From Arbacia lixula (Eukaryota > Echinodermata > Echinoidea > Arbacioida > Arbaciidae): a stretch of DNA of 64,000 bases. The DNA is taken from positions 30,304,835 to 30,368,834 of the forward strand of contig OZ022576.1 in the NCBI GenBank assembly GCA_963669155.1, read 5' to 3'. The translations under genes were made by a program, and so were the position numbers. Under the pieces are notes generated by a model. The model saw only the letters and a list, made by a program, of their open reading frames with translations. It searched no databases and was not told where the DNA came from. This document shows positions 1-13,416 of the stretch, piece by piece. How positions within the stretch are numbered: the stretch's first letter is position 1; every line of letters starts with the position of its first letter.

Positions 1-3000
1 CAGAAACAGTTATCATACAGTGGAGCTGAAGCTTGGTCATACGCCTTCATGTAGTGCACACGCTGTATATTTTGACAGTTTAGTTGGGCTCCATGGTATA
101 CAAATATGCATAATGTGTAGCTTTAATGTTGTATTACTGGATGGCATTTTGTATTTCAAATTAAATTGGTTGCTGAAAATGTACAGCAAGAAGGATGTCT
201 TTGTTTTTTAAACGTGAACTCTGCCTCTGTACCTTCAACTACAGTATTTGCTGATTATTATTTTGATTATGTTCTATCATTTGTATTACAAATATTAGTA
301 AGATCATCATTATTGGTATCAATCTTGTTTGTTTTTCCTGATGGTGATGACTCATAGTGGTCAGACATGTGTATCTACTGTACCTGCTACTGACAACAGA
401 ACACAACTACATTGGAGGTTTGCAAACATACAGTAAAGGCATGGCTGCCCGGTCAGGAGGGTAGGAAACCCATTACAAACAAGGCATCTGTAGCTGAAGA
501 TGATTGGAGAGTGCCTGTAATTTGGTAATTTTCTCCCTGATTGCATCTTGGAAGGTTGACCATGCGCAGACAGCACAAAAGTCGTTTGGATCATGTGAAT
601 CACTGGATGGCTATTTCCCAGTGGATATACAGGCATAGAGGAAGCACTTTACAGTGTAATCATCTGGACTATTATGGTCATTAGTTAACAACAATAACAG
701 CTACAGCAGGCATGTGGAGCCATTTTCCATTCTGAAACTGACAATCAATGCACAGTGTATATCTTTCAATAGTACCAAGAGCCTTGTATTTCATGATAAT
801 CATTGTAAAAACAAGAAGCCTTTTCACTACCCTTGTTGTTTTGATAAACAATACACTATGTGTCCTTGTATTAGGATGACACATAAACTGTACATTTCCA
901 TAATGTACATGTACGTATAATGCTTAAAAGTATGTTTTTCTTTCAAACCGATTTAATTTCTGTTGTTGCCCTTAAGTTGATGACATCATTTCACATACAT
1001 GTAGTTTCACAATGGGTCATAATTGGATTTAATGAAAGTGGTTACAGTGTATTTTGAATTAAACTGCATGTTCAAAATAAAGCAGAAAAGTAGTAGCTTA
1101 CATGTAGTAGCTCATGTTCTTTTGTATGCAAATTGAATTGATATGTTTAATATACATGTATACAAAAAAAAATAATCCAAGGCAATTACAAATTATAACA
1201 AATATTTTTTTTTAAATTATACATGAATTAAGTTAACTCTTATAGCACAATGCTGTAAAGCAGTTTACAATTGACTGTTAAAATCATTTAATTTTATTAC
1301 AGTTAATTCTTAATCAAATGAAAAAAAAAATATTTTGAGTTTCTCTAGAAGGAACAAGGCATGAATTCTTCTTTACTCATGCGCAACAGTACCTGAAAAG
1401 TACAATGTACAGAGTATGATAGCATAACATTCATGATTTTAACTGTAATGAACTTTGCAGAAGTACCTGTATATTGTGAATTCATATTCATTGGTAAAAA
1501 GCAACATTCTGATGTTAAACTATTCAATATCATGTTGATAGTGTTACGGTATACTTTTAATTTTCCTCAGAAGTAGAACTACTCAAAAGTGACCGTACAC
1601 ACCATACTACCTGCACATACACAAATTGGGTCTGTGTACATCTGAAGACTGTGCTCAATGGACCCCAAGCTGACCTCATCAATAGCCACAGAATAGGTGA
1701 AAAGAAAGAAAGAAGCCCTGTGGATTAGGCCAGGAACACAAAAGGCCAATGTTGGCCCACTCTGCAGATCTTTAGACCCATTCATGAATAATAAATGCTC
1801 TTGGTATAATCTGCTGGTGGATTAGTAGGATCGATTTATGATCCTGCTTGTGGCTCTGTTGTGTGGGGATAATGTTGGACCTCAATGTCTAAAGGTACAT
1901 TGTTGGTGCTATAGTGCTGAGAGTGTGGAGTTACCTTGAAGGGCACTCCCACTGTCCTCCCACAGCTTATCCATCCAGGAGTCAGTTCTACCAGAGAAAC
2001 AAGGCTTGTCTAGCTCCGTATTCACAATGGTAGTTTAACTTAGACCACATACTAAATGTAGACTAAAACTTAAGGGGGCGCAAACAAAAATTCATCTGAT
2101 GCTCTCACAAAATGAATCACGACAGTGAGTGATATCAATTATTCAATGTAATTATCATGTGGACAAACTCATATGTCATAGTGATTGCAAAGACAAAATC
2201 AATTAGATTGAATCAATGATAACATCTAATGTTTTATTTGGCATCCCAGATGGTAAGTAAAGGTTTAGTACACTGTTTCCGTTCAACTGCTGTTCCGAAT
2301 ACGGGCCTATCTCTTCAGTGCTAATCATGTCTTCAAATGGAAATATTTCTGCTATGCTTCTTCACAGGTTAGAACTGCACATGTTCTGCACTCATTGTCC
2401 AGAGTTCGTATCGCGCAGCAATATTTGAACTTTCAAGATGCACCAGAAAGTGGCATGCTATGTGCCGCCTTGTCGCAGATTTGAGAGCAAGGTTTCCAAA
2501 CCAGTGTGTGTGCTATTTGCCACTTCCGTCGTTCTGATGACTGATTGAAGGCACAAATACATATAATATGTGATGCAATATATTCTGATCATGCTAGCAA
2601 ATTGGATCAGATATAAGCGTGCTGTTTTGAAACAGCGATTGTATGAAGGAAGTCCTCTAAAATTTGAAAAATAGTTTATTATGGGAGGGGGATACGTTTT
2701 AAGCCTGATGTTGTGAGAGGATATCCCTGAACCATGCTGTACATTATAGCCTGCATTTTTGTGGATATTTTTCTTCACAGCAGCGCCCTCTGGCATTGTG
2801 GGCCGGGCCGGGGCTAAATGGCCCTTAGCCACATGTAATTATATCACTGCCCTATAGAGAATTTAACTATCAGTGAAATGGACCAACGCTCTCTGTGTTG
2901 TTATTACACATAAAGAAATGTAGATCCCAGGCACCAAGGTTGCATACTTCTGTCAAGAGTCACCAGACCGGTCTCCATCAGCCTGGAAGTGAATCAAATA

Positions 3001-6000
3001 GTACACTGCTTTTCACAACAGAAAATACACAAAGTACAACATTTGCTCAGAAAGGAATTCTTAACTGTACAAGATTGGGTTTGTTACCAATCCATGTGCT
3101 AATTTTCAAAATGATTGTAACTCGTTTGTTCATCTGCCTACAGACTGAACAATCATTATTCCATCTTGCTTAGATACATGTACATGTTCAGATGAGTACA
3201 TGAATGACACAATAATACAATGTACATGCAGTTCACATGAACTGTGATATGTTTCTTGAGAGAATGTTCTTGCATAGTGAGGTGCAAGATGAGTTTCACA
3301 GTACACCAAACTGCATTACACAGCATTAGCAGTTGGCGGTGTCATGAAGACTCTTTTTCTCAACTTTGGGTTACCATATCATTATGAAGAGGGATGATCT
3401 GGCTGTTTCGCAACATAGAGCTGATGGAGACCCGTCTGTAAGGTGCTTGTCCTTGAAAGGGGTGGGCATTTGCACCCCATCTTTTGATCCCAGTTCTTGT
3501 GGGTCAACAAAGGGTGCATTTGAGGGGATTAAATGTCACACCAGGGAAACCACCAATCTGCCCTGTATAGGTGCTAAAGTCAACAGAGAAATACAAGCCG
3601 GCTTCACATTTACTCCAGTGAGCAAGAAAATGAATTAGTATTTACATCTCCTGTAGAGTTGCACTCTTTGAGTTGTCAATAATAATTCCAGACAAGAGTC
3701 ATGGAATGGAAAAAAGTATGGATATTCTAGGAGAGTTTGTGAGTATTATTTTCACCATTGAGTATAAACAATAGTTTTAATTTCAATCTGATTAGTGATA
3801 AACCATATTGTTTGCATTGTAAATCTGCAGCAGCAAGGATCTCGGTATCAGGTTTTTTTTTCTCAAGTGTGTGTATTTGAATGGTTGGCTCAACACTAGA
3901 AGATTCATATTGACCCTTAACCCCTTTCTTCTTGCTAATCAATAGGCTATTGAGCCTTGCAGTCTAAGACTTTAGTAACCAGGAGGGTTTTTACTAAAGG
4001 AGGATAAAAAAGCCTTTGTTGTGTCAACATTCAGCACTGCCAACAAAGCCCTGCCTTCCCTTCAACCCCCAGTAGATACAACAATTGTCAGGTGGAAGGT
4101 CCCCAGTCAATAAATAATACCGGGCTACCAGGTAGGGGCCTGAAAGCCTGAATGGGCAATGGTAATAGGGTATAGACTGCTCATTGATTTGCAGATGCAG
4201 TTTTCACAAGGGGAGGTTTAGTGTTGTCACTCGGCGAGGGAACCCTGCCAAGTTCTGTGCAGCCGTGTCATCGGCCATAGATTATGCGCCGAGCTTGATT
4301 TTGAATGATGAATAGAGACATCCCCGTTCCTTTTTTTTGTGTGTGTGTGTGCCATACTGTCCGGACTGTAGTTTGGATCAGTGGTGGGATGGTCAGTATG
4401 TAGGCATGCATACATCAAAAAAACTTCCTGCCCTGATTCATAAGGGCCCTTCACAGTGTGTGTTGATTGAATTTTGATGAGGCAGTGAAGTGGCAAAATG
4501 ACCGATGGTACGGTGACAAAACGACTCCCGTCACTGTCGGCATGAGAGGTGCTGCCATTGCTGCCCAGCCCCCCAAAAAACCCTACCTGCCACTGTTTGT
4601 ACATTTTGACATTGTCATGCAATATGCATCCTGCTGAAGTCTTGTGGGAAATACGTCAATATGGACACTTTCTGCTGAAAAACTGATATATTGCAAGGGC
4701 AAGGACGCACGAACCTCAATGTCTCCAGCTTTCCTTTATTCCTATTTTGCATGCTCTTTTGTTGTATATCTTGGATGAGAGCGGTACATTTTTGTGGCAA
4801 TTTGTAGACTCAAGTTGGCCATTGTTGCCCTGGTGGGCAAAATGTTGCATCTCGTCAGTATTGCATTTTATGTACACTGGTTCTCACTGAAGGAGTTATT
4901 TTTCTCTCTTCAAATGATAATTATACTGTAGTTCCTTACAACTCTCCTTCCTTTTCCCTCTCCTGCCTTCTGCCTTTCCTCTCATTCCCCTTCCTCATCA
5001 GCCTTCCTGATACACATGCAGCTACTCTGCTCATGAATTTAAATTTCAAGCAGATAGCCGGCAAGCCGAGCCCCGCAATGCTGGAATAAAGTGCGCTTCC
5101 TTCTTCTGGTCAGCAAGCACGGTTCCACAAATCCGAGTTCATCCATTCGCGATCATCCCTCGCCCAGCGGGTTTCTTGCACGAATGACTAGCCTCGTGGA
5201 TGGAGTGTGGAGTGGGGCGATGCGTGTGTAAGCAATATGCCCGTGAGCCAGCCGGCCAGCACTCCAGGGTACCACCCCATCCTTAACCATCTCCAATGTA
5301 TCCCCCTCTCTTCCTGAATATTCATATTATGCTTAAGATATCACGGTAGATTGACCACCCGATCTCACTGGGGGTTAAGTTGTCAGGTGTTGCCATGGAG
5401 TATGAAGGGGAAAGCTGCGTGATTCATCGCAATTGACCGCATCTTCCATTTTCACCTGTGGAAAAATGACCTGCAGATCTGCCATTACTGACCGACTGAC
5501 CGTCGTCCAGTTGTACATATGAGAAGCTTGACCAGGATGGATGATGCATTTGATGTATGATAATGGATGTAGTGTCATCATTACACTCTCAAGAATGAAT
5601 AATGTATGCACCCATGAAATATTAAACCATTTGCTTTGAGAACTGTATTTGCAAGGTGCAAAAGGACAAGGTGGTTTGTGAATAATCTAACTCCTGTTTA
5701 CCTGTGGATTTGTTTTAATAATTGATGCGTCGTATAGTCATCACCTAGCTGATTAAGCAACAGTGGTGTCATTTCTTTGACGAAAATTGTTGACATACAG
5801 TAGTAGTGTACTTTCCTGAATATTCTGTGCCTTCAGCTGACTGATATTATGAAAAGTTGTTCATTTCATTTTTCAGTTTATTCACTTAGGAGTCAGCAGT
5901 GTAAGGAAAATCTTCTGAATTTAGGTACAAATTATGTATGTTCATTTTGTTCATGTGAAGCCAGTAGATTTAAACATGGCAAAATCAGCAAAAGGATTTA

Positions 6001-7555
6001 ACCTTTATACATGTAATTGGCTGGCAAAAGGATGATGATTTATAATTCATGTACATCGTTAGTATGCAAAATCACAGGATAGTGACAGGTGATTTTTTTC
6101 AAGACTGTAATATACAATGTAGCAGCTGTAGGTCATAGCTTTCAAAGAAAACAGACCTTAAGACCACAATGGAGAAAGATGAATGAAACAGACTCGAGAT
6201 GCTAAAACTGTCATTCAAATTTCCACGTCTGTTCCAGTGGGGCGGAATGGAATATTGGCAGAGCTTGTGAGGGTGTGAGAATCGCTGAGACGCAAACGAA
6301 CAAGGTGATTAGATGGATAAGGAAATGTTCTCACCGGCCTGAGAAAACACTGCGTATGGGTGTGCTTGTTTTCCGTCCCCAGATGATAAGTCATTTGGGA
6401 CCGTGATCCTCATACAATTTAGGTGAAGAGGGTTTTTGAGATTGCAACGCTCCTCGAGAAAGTTGAGCTTGAAAACAAGATGCCCCATTTGCGGAAAAAA
6501 AGCTTCCCAAGTATTGCTTATTGAAAAAGCATGTTGTTGTCTTTATTTAGTTTATTGGCAGAGCCAATGATGCCAACATAAAAACAAGTATCATTTGTCA
6601 ACATAACAGTTCCTAATAAGGAATACATACTGCTGTTTTTTTCTGCTCTTGGTTTCCATTAAGTTTTAAATTGCGAAAGGATGATGGATTACGTTTGACC
6701 GTACATGAAGGTGTCATCAATATTCTCCTGGGAGCATGCTAGACACTTGAGCAATGTATTTTGTTAAACAAAATCTCGAGTAACACTTGTACGAAAGAGT
6801 CCTGTATATTTGTTTCTTACCTCTCTTTTGTTTTCCTTTATAGGCCGGCCGGGTCTACATGCTCATATCTTATGCGTAACATTAATCTCAGTTTTTCCAC
6901 AAGTGCTGTCTTGGGAGAGTAGCCTGTGTGTGAATGTGTGGGCAGCCTAAGCCTGTTCTCATTGGCCAGACATCAAACTCGTACTGTCTCAACATGTGTT
7001 TTTTTAATGCCCTCATTGTCTTACATATCATACTGCAAGTGTACATGTACATGTTGTGCAGAAGAGCTGGAAGGCTTGTCTGCCATAGCACCTGTGGTAA
7101 ATGATGTCATACACATCTTTTCTTATGAGATGTGCTTCCTGTAAAAGTTGTTAAAATGAGGACAGCCACACCATATTTTACCAACAAACCTCATGTTGGA
7201 CAGATGTCTCTGTGTTTCAGAAATTTGAATAAACAGTGGATGTGACAATACTGCTCGTTCATAGCTTACGAACAGCTTGGTGAAACACCCCTCAGCCGCA
7301 GCGCTCTATTCCCGGATTCACTCACATCCAGGACAAAAACGTTACAGGACAAAATCCTCCAGGGCCTACATTAATGAATGTACATGTGAGAGAGATCGGA
7401 GCGTGGATTGTGAACAGGCCTTTAGATGATGGTATGGTAGCGGTTATGTGGGGTCACTTCACACCACTAGCCACACTGGCCAGCCACACCGCAGTGCATC
7501 CTGTGGCATCCTGCGGCCAGGGGCGCACCGCAAACTGCTTGAGGAGGAGACGAGT
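1..7555. other. No gene recognised; presumed CFAP410 intron or 5' flank
   Basis: I see no exon with convincing splice sites and family similarity here. The open frames are short and of random composition. The expected CFAP410 first exon should end in a Leu-Asn-Cys-Trp context, AAY TGY TG before GT. I read the TGYTG-GT occurrences upstream of 27179 and none fits. A more GC- and CpG-rich patch lies at about 5040-5290 and could be regulatory, but nothing in it is diagnostic. A donor-like GTAAGT at about 2251 follows a sequence that does not translate to anything expected. Confidence 0.5.
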
Positions 7556-8440
7556 GTGATGTTTATGCTCAGGATGCATTAGGGAGCAGGGGAAGAGATA
7601 GGACGTGGTGATAGGATGCCACTGATAGAGGGATGGATAGATAGAACAAGAGAAGAACAGAGCGAGTGCGAGAGGAGATGTTAACGCTCAGGATGCGTTA
7701 GAGAGCATTGATACAGAGATGGATAGATAGAATGAGAGAAGAGGAGAGCTAGTGTGATGTTAATGCTCAGGATGCATTAGGGAGCACAGGAAGAGGTAAG
7801 ACATGATAGCCTGATAGAGGGATGGATAGATAGAATGAGAGAAGAGGAGAGCTAGTGTGATGTTAATGTTCAGGATGCATTAGGGAGCACAGGAAGAGGT
7901 AAGACATGATAGCCTTACACTGATAGAGGGATGGATAGATAGAACCTGACACTGATAGAGGGATGGATAGATAGAACGAGAGCAGAGGAGAGTGAGTATG
8001 ATGTTGATGCACAGGATGCATATGAGAGCAGAAGAAGAGATAAGACATGATAGCCTGACACTGACAGAGGGATGGATAGATAGAATGAGAGCAGCGAAGA
8101 GCGAGTGTGAGCATTAGGGAGGAGAGGAAGAGATAGGACATAGTGATAGGATGTCACTGATAGAGGTATGGATAGATAGAATGAGAGAAGAGGAGAGCGA
8201 GTGTGAGCATTAGGGAGGAAAGGAAGAGGTATAAAATGGGGATAGGATGACGCTGATGGAGGAATGGATAGATAGAATGAGAGCAGGGGTGTTTAAGTGT
8301 GAGCATTAGGAAGTTGAGGGGAGCGATAGGGGATGGCGAGAAGCTAAAAGAGAAAGATGGATAGAATAAGAGAGGCGGTATATAAGTGTGCTTGGGAGTC
8401 AAGATGCATTAGGGAAGGGAGGAGGAGAAAATTAATAGGA
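7556..8440. repeat. Degenerate minisatellite, about nine units of 77-140 bp
   Basis: A recurring block contains GATGTTAATGCTCAGGATGC, then ATTAGGGAGCA, a purine-rich GGAAGAGGTAAGACATGATAG and GATGGATAGATAGAATGAGA. Unit starts fall near 7558, 7677, 7754, 7857, 7997, 8103, 8200, 8297 and 8387. The later units (from 8103) share a deletion that shortens the head to GTGAGCATTAGG. This suggests two generations of expansion. The array is purine-rich on the plus strand. The long minus-strand open frames here are a by-product of the repeat. Confidence 0.85.
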
Positions 8441-8890
8441 TATGGTGATAGGCTGAGAAAGGGATGCACGTGTGTAGATAGATGATATCTGTGAAGCTGG
8501 TGATGGATGAAAGCATGGGTAATATAGTAATAGAATAGGATGAGAGTACTGGTAATAGGGGTACAGAATGTGTCATTGCAATCACTATGTTTCATTGATA
8601 TAGCTATAGCTAAAAGGGATGAATGATTGAAACAAAATTAGATGAATGTGTGATATTAAAGGAGGAAATTGAATAGTGGTTGCTCTTATGATATCAAGGA
8701 TGAATTAATGGAGATGGGTGGCTGGTAGATGGCAGATTTGATCAAATTTGATCATGACAACCTGCTTTTAATGTTGAACTAACACTTGTGTATATGTGGA
8801 ACAAATGGAAAGATGGAAAATGATAGAAAGGATGAAAGTGATGGGAGCACGTAAGATTCACCTATGTACCATTGTATATATCAGTGGTTG
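8441..8890. other. No gene; decaying edge of the minisatellite, then unique AT-rich DNA
   Basis: Weak GATAG and GATGGATGAA echoes of the neighbouring array fade out by about 8560. The rest is unique, AT-rich sequence without splice signals or a coding frame that I can recognise. Confidence 0.5.
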
Positions 8891-9129
8891 TAAGTACACT
8901 ACAGCTCTAAGGAATTGGCATAAGGAAAGGGAAAGGGAAGAAAGGAAAGGAGCCGCAGTTTTAAACCGCGGTATATTTTGTCTAGTTCAGCATGAAACAT
9001 GATGCTTTTTAGGCTAAAGCATTATGTTTCATGCTGAACTGGACAAAATATAAAAAATGCGGCTCCTTCCCTCTCTTCCCTAAATCTTTCCCTATGCCAA
9101 TTCCTTTGAGCTGGAGTGTACATGTACTT
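8891..9129. mobile_element. Long-hairpin (foldback) element, about 239 bp
   Basis: The left arm (8891-9008) and right arm (9016-9129) are inverted copies over more than 100 bp, around a loop of about 7 nt. Matching landmarks are AGGAATTGGCATA / TATGCCAATTCCT, GGAGCCGC / GCGGCTCC, and GTTCAGCATGAAAC / GTTTCATGCTGAAC. The left arm holds about 12 nt more, including ACCGCGGT, between the GCCGC and ATATTTTG blocks. I see no clear target duplication, so the superfamily is open. Transcribed, it would form a strong stem-loop. A single arm of the same family lies at 13318-13416. Confidence 0.8.
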
Positions 9130-10452
9130 GTTACCTTCTAGTACATGCACGGCTGCAGAACACAAAGTCACAAGTACAGAACGTGTACTTTCTGTACATC
9201 AAAAAAACTCTCATCATTCCCACATGTACATGGAGGACAACTGTAGCTTCTCAAATCGTGACTTTCAGTAATATGTAAACACTCCTGTAATCCAGGGGAG
9301 AACCTTTGGCCTCCTTTTTTTTTTTGATGTTCAGTGCGAAACAGAGCTCCAGGCCAAGTGCATTCCATCAGCACTATGCTGGTAAATGGAGCCCCGTGTG
9401 TGCCACAATATTGTAGCCTTTGCACCACTAGTCTTCCCTGCCCAGGTCCATACCAATCAATATTGCCATGCACATGTACATATGTTTACAATATGTGCTC
9501 CAATATGAGATCAACAAGTTGGCTTTATACATGTTGTGTATGATACTCATTATTCATGAAGGCTCACACTTCATATACTGCTTGGATTTCAATGGAATTC
9601 AACATTTCCTGTGCATTTCCCCTTGGCTTCATTCTTCCTTGGTGTCATATGTGAGGTGTATGATTAATTTTGTGTGCTGGTATCAAACATGAAACACAGC
9701 ATGTATTTATCTTTTTTTCCTTATGCAGAACTAGAATGAGGGGCTACATGTGAGGATTGCTTAGCTCAATAGAAATTAATTAGTTATATTGTGTAAAATG
9801 ATGAATGTGTGTGTCATAAATGGATTACCGGTAATGCATTTTACGTCAGAGAGATACATGTTCATGTATGAACGTTAAAGTGGTCTTGTTATCCATACAA
9901 GAAGTGCTTTAAAAAGGGACAGTACATTATAAATACAGAGAGTGAAACAAGACATATGTTTACTTCTCTCTTACTGCTAATGGGTCTCGATCTAGTAGAA
10001 AGTGCTGGCAGAGTAGTTTGAAATGAAACCCAACGTGCCTGGCTGGTGAGCAATGGAGAAAGTTACCCCTCTCAGTGCCAAGCACTGAGAGCCCCATATC
10101 AATAACAACTCAGTTTGTTGTCCATGGGACTGAGCAGGTTAAACATGACCCCAGCCAGCCAGCCCAGCCGTAACCATAGAGGTGAAGGTTGGTGATGCTC
10201 TCTACTGGGTAGATGACAAGTGTTCTCTAGGTGTGCCCGCAGCTGCTTCCTCCTTCAAGGCTTCCTTTCAAGACTTCCTTCAAGACGTGGGCAAACAGAC
10301 AGCTCAGGATGGATGGTGATGGGAGGGGGGGGGGGGGGGGGGTAAGCTAAGAAAGGAATAGATAGCTTGAGGAAGGATAGGTGCAGCTTGAAAGAAAGGA
10401 AGAGAAGGGGGAATGTAAAGCGAGATAGTGTGAAGACAGAGAGTCAATGAGA
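9130..10452. other. No gene recognised; contains an 18-nt poly-G run
   Basis: No exon is supported. An uninterrupted G18 run lies at 10325-10342. A copy of the dispersed TAACCCTCTCAGTACC-like motif starts at 10062 and is followed about 50 nt later by CCATGGGACTGAG. This pair of words recurs at 57236-57320. Confidence 0.5.
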
Positions 10453-10860
10453 GAGGCAACCTGAACCAAAAGATTATTCTGGTGATGATGAGAGCAAGCA
10501 TAAACAGGTAAAACTTAAGTTGAAGGACAGAACTCATGATAGCAACAGCTCCAAAGATGTGGGTGTAAATAGGCCATTTAGAATAAATTGTCTCCTTTTC
10601 GTAGATTTAGTAGATTTTATTCTACCCCATGCAATCCATCTACGTGAAGGAAAGAGGCAACCTGAACCAAAAGACTATTCTGACAATGATAAGCAAGACA
10701 AACGGGCTGCCAGAGATAGTCGAAGGACGTACACTGTAATTCATGAATTCAAGATCTACAAACACATTGTATTAATGGGCTTTTTGCAGTAAATTGTCTC
10801 CTTTTAGTGGATAGGCACAAAAATGTATTTATTTGAATTATTCTAACCCTAAATAGTCCA
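10453..10860. repeat. Diverged tandem duplication, period about 201-206 bp
   Basis: GAGGCAACCTGAACCAAAAG occurs at 10453 and 10654. TAAATTGTCTCCTTTT occurs at 10584 and 10790, in the same order and at nearly the same spacing. The sequence between the landmarks is only partly alignable, so this looks like an old two-copy duplication. No protein function is implied. Confidence 0.7.
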
Positions 10861-12883
10861 TCCAATATGCAATCATACATGTACATTTTCTGTTTTAATG
10901 GTGCAACATAGTTGTAAATGTGCATGTATCAAGTGAGCAGACAAGTAACCTGCGGCTAAAGAGAGAAATGGCCATCTTAAAAGGAAACATGATCCAGCCG
11001 ACATTGTTCATTTTCATTTAGACTAAACAAACCAAAGGTGTTTTCATAATAGGGATTGCCTTAGGTATTGAGCCGATGTGCTGACAAGCACTCTGGCAAT
11101 GTTTTCACATCTCGGGTGATAATGGACCTTGCTAGGATCACAGAGATAATGATTTGCTTTGATAACTTGGGGGAACGACATTTAATTCCAACTCCAGTAT
11201 CACACATTCTATCCACTGTTCCCGCATGCCCTTTGCTTCAACTCCTTCAGTCATACATGTGTATGTATCTTCTCCTTTTCTCTTTGTCCCCTCCTCTTTT
11301 CTACACCTCAGTCAACATTTTATTCCTTCTGTATTCTTGATGAGATATTGCCCAGACAAGCCATGAATATAGACTGGGCCATAGTGAATGGTGTGTGTGC
11401 CATGTTCCCATAGGTGTGCTTAAAAACTCATTTACAGACCATAACATTTGAGAAAGTTTAATGATAGTTGGTGCACATGACTGGTCGATGAATGCCCTCT
11501 CTTCCTAAATATATTAGAGGATAATTTGTGGACAAGGTTAATGCATTATTATTCAATCTACAGCTGATATCGTGGTTAAGTTTGATTTATTAATCCATAT
11601 CAATTTGATATTTCATTTTACTTCAAGTTCAGAATGTGACTGAAGGGAATATGTCGAGAAAATCTCAAGAAATTAAGTACATCTATTGAATATTGAATGA
11701 TTTAAATTATGCACAGGCAACTCAAATACTTTTCCTGAACTGTGAAGAAATTACAATTCCATACAGTAATAATGTGAGTTATGTGTGTTGTTGTCACATA
11801 CACTTTAAGTGAGATACTTTTAATCATTTGCAAGATGTCAGAGTTTTGCCATTTCAAAAGTCATTGTCCATGATATGAATTATTTGAAGTGGGAACACAG
11901 TATAGACCATTTCCTGTATAAGCTGTTTTGCAATTTTTTTTTTTTTACATGTGTAGTACATTTGTAGGCCTACATGTATGCTACATTAGACAGTAGAGTT
12001 GAACTCAGTTGCAGCATTATTAACACCGGGTATAAGTGATTGACGCTGAAAAAAACATACTGAAAGTATTCTTCAACAGCCAGACATGTAATGCTGAAAT
12101 GAAATATCTCTACCAATGCAAACAGTGCATGAAACTCTCCATCTAGCCTATAAGAATGCAATTTCTTCTCTTCTCAAAATAAAAAGTTGAAAAGTACATT
12201 TCATGGTCTAAAACACTTTTTTTTAAATGTGTCAGATGAATAGAAAGAGAGATACTGAGCTACTATAGGAAAAGTATAGTGCACATCATTGACGTACACG
12301 TACAGGTACATGAAGTTTTGTGGAGTTTTGGGGATGGTAATGTTTATCCCCTGCACGTTCAGCCAATCCTGATGGAGTAGCCCATCGCTTATTTGCCTAC
12401 TGGAGTGTAAGATTGGATCAGAATGACAGTCAGTTCGTTTGATCGTCAATTTCTCTTCCCAGATAAGCCCATGTCCTCATCTTTCATGCTCCGCACACAA
12501 TTTTCCTCTCACCTTGAAATTGAAATGAGAATCAGGTTCCGTCTTCGAATTTTCTGTTGTTGTCTACCTCTGTATGCAGCGAAAGGCCCACACGATTCCC
12601 TGGTGCTAGGTGCAGCATTTTCTCATTTTGCAGGTTCTCTTTTGTGCCAAGATTTTTATATTGATTTGTAGATTAATGCCATGATTCATGCAGCAAGCTT
12701 TCATTCTAACTTTTTGAGTATAGAAATACAGAAAAACAGTTTTGGAGAAGTTTTAAAAGGGATTTCACTTTCGCGCCCATCCCCCACCCCCCTTGAGAAA
12801 TAATGATAATTATGATAATTCATGAATACAGAAAATAATAAAGATACAACTGTAAATAAAAAGAATAAAGAACTGACATAATT
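10861..12883. other. No gene recognised
   Basis: This is AT-rich sequence with frequent TACATGTA words. I find no exon with matching splice sites and no repeat structure beyond short A/T runs. Confidence 0.5.
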
Positions 12884-12990
12884 ACACACACACACACACA
12901 TCAACCCCCTCTTTCTCTCTCTCACTCTCTCTTTCTCTCTCTCTCTCTGTCTCTCTCTCTCTCTCTCTCTCACTCTCTCTCTCTTCCCCC
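12884..12990. repeat. Compound microsatellite (AC)n-(CT)n
   Basis: An (AC)8 run is followed by a CT-rich tract with occasional CACT and GTCT interruptions. The pyrimidines are on the plus strand, the sense strand of CFAP410. The minus-strand Arg/Glu-rich open frame over it is an artefact of the repeat. Confidence 0.9.
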
Positions 12991-13317
12991 TCTAGCTCTC
13001 TTCTTATCCTTCTCCTTTTTTAATAGATATATATATATCCCTCTCTGTCTATTCGGCATGCTCTTCCATGTATCTCCCATCCCTCTCACTCTCGCTCCCC
13101 TGGCACATTCACAGCATCTTCCTGCTTCTCCTCCGTCACTCCCAGTTAGCCGCTCACACTCCTCATCCCAATCTCCTTCATCCTCTCAAACCGGTGAGAT
13201 GGGTGTTCAGCTTGTTAGCCTTGAGAGGCAATGGATAAAGACAGGCAGGGGGAGAAGTTCAAGCGTTGCTTTCACGTCTCTCATGGAGCTGTCCGTCACT
13301 TGGCTGTTGCACGGCTG

Positions 13318-13416
13318 GTACACAACAGCTCAAAGGACTGGCATAGGGAATGGGAAAGGGAAGAAAGGGAAGGAGCCGCAGTTTTAAACCGTGGTATATT
13401 TTGTCCAGTTCAGCAT
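13318..13416. mobile_element. Solo arm of the foldback family seen at 8891-9129
   Basis: It matches the left arm of the 8891-9129 hairpin from its outer end to the GTTCAGCAT block. Shared landmarks are GGCATAGGGAA, GGAGCCGCAGTTTTAAACC and TATATTTTGTCCAGTTCAG. The inverted partner arm is missing. It keeps the ACCGTGGT insert typical of the left arm. Either half of an element was lost or a single arm transposed. Confidence 0.75.

Noticed and set aside
2760-2850. GC-rich GCCGGGCCGGGGC block considered as a promoter or CpG island
   Set aside because: It is under 100 nt and isolated, with no associated exon or initiator signal.
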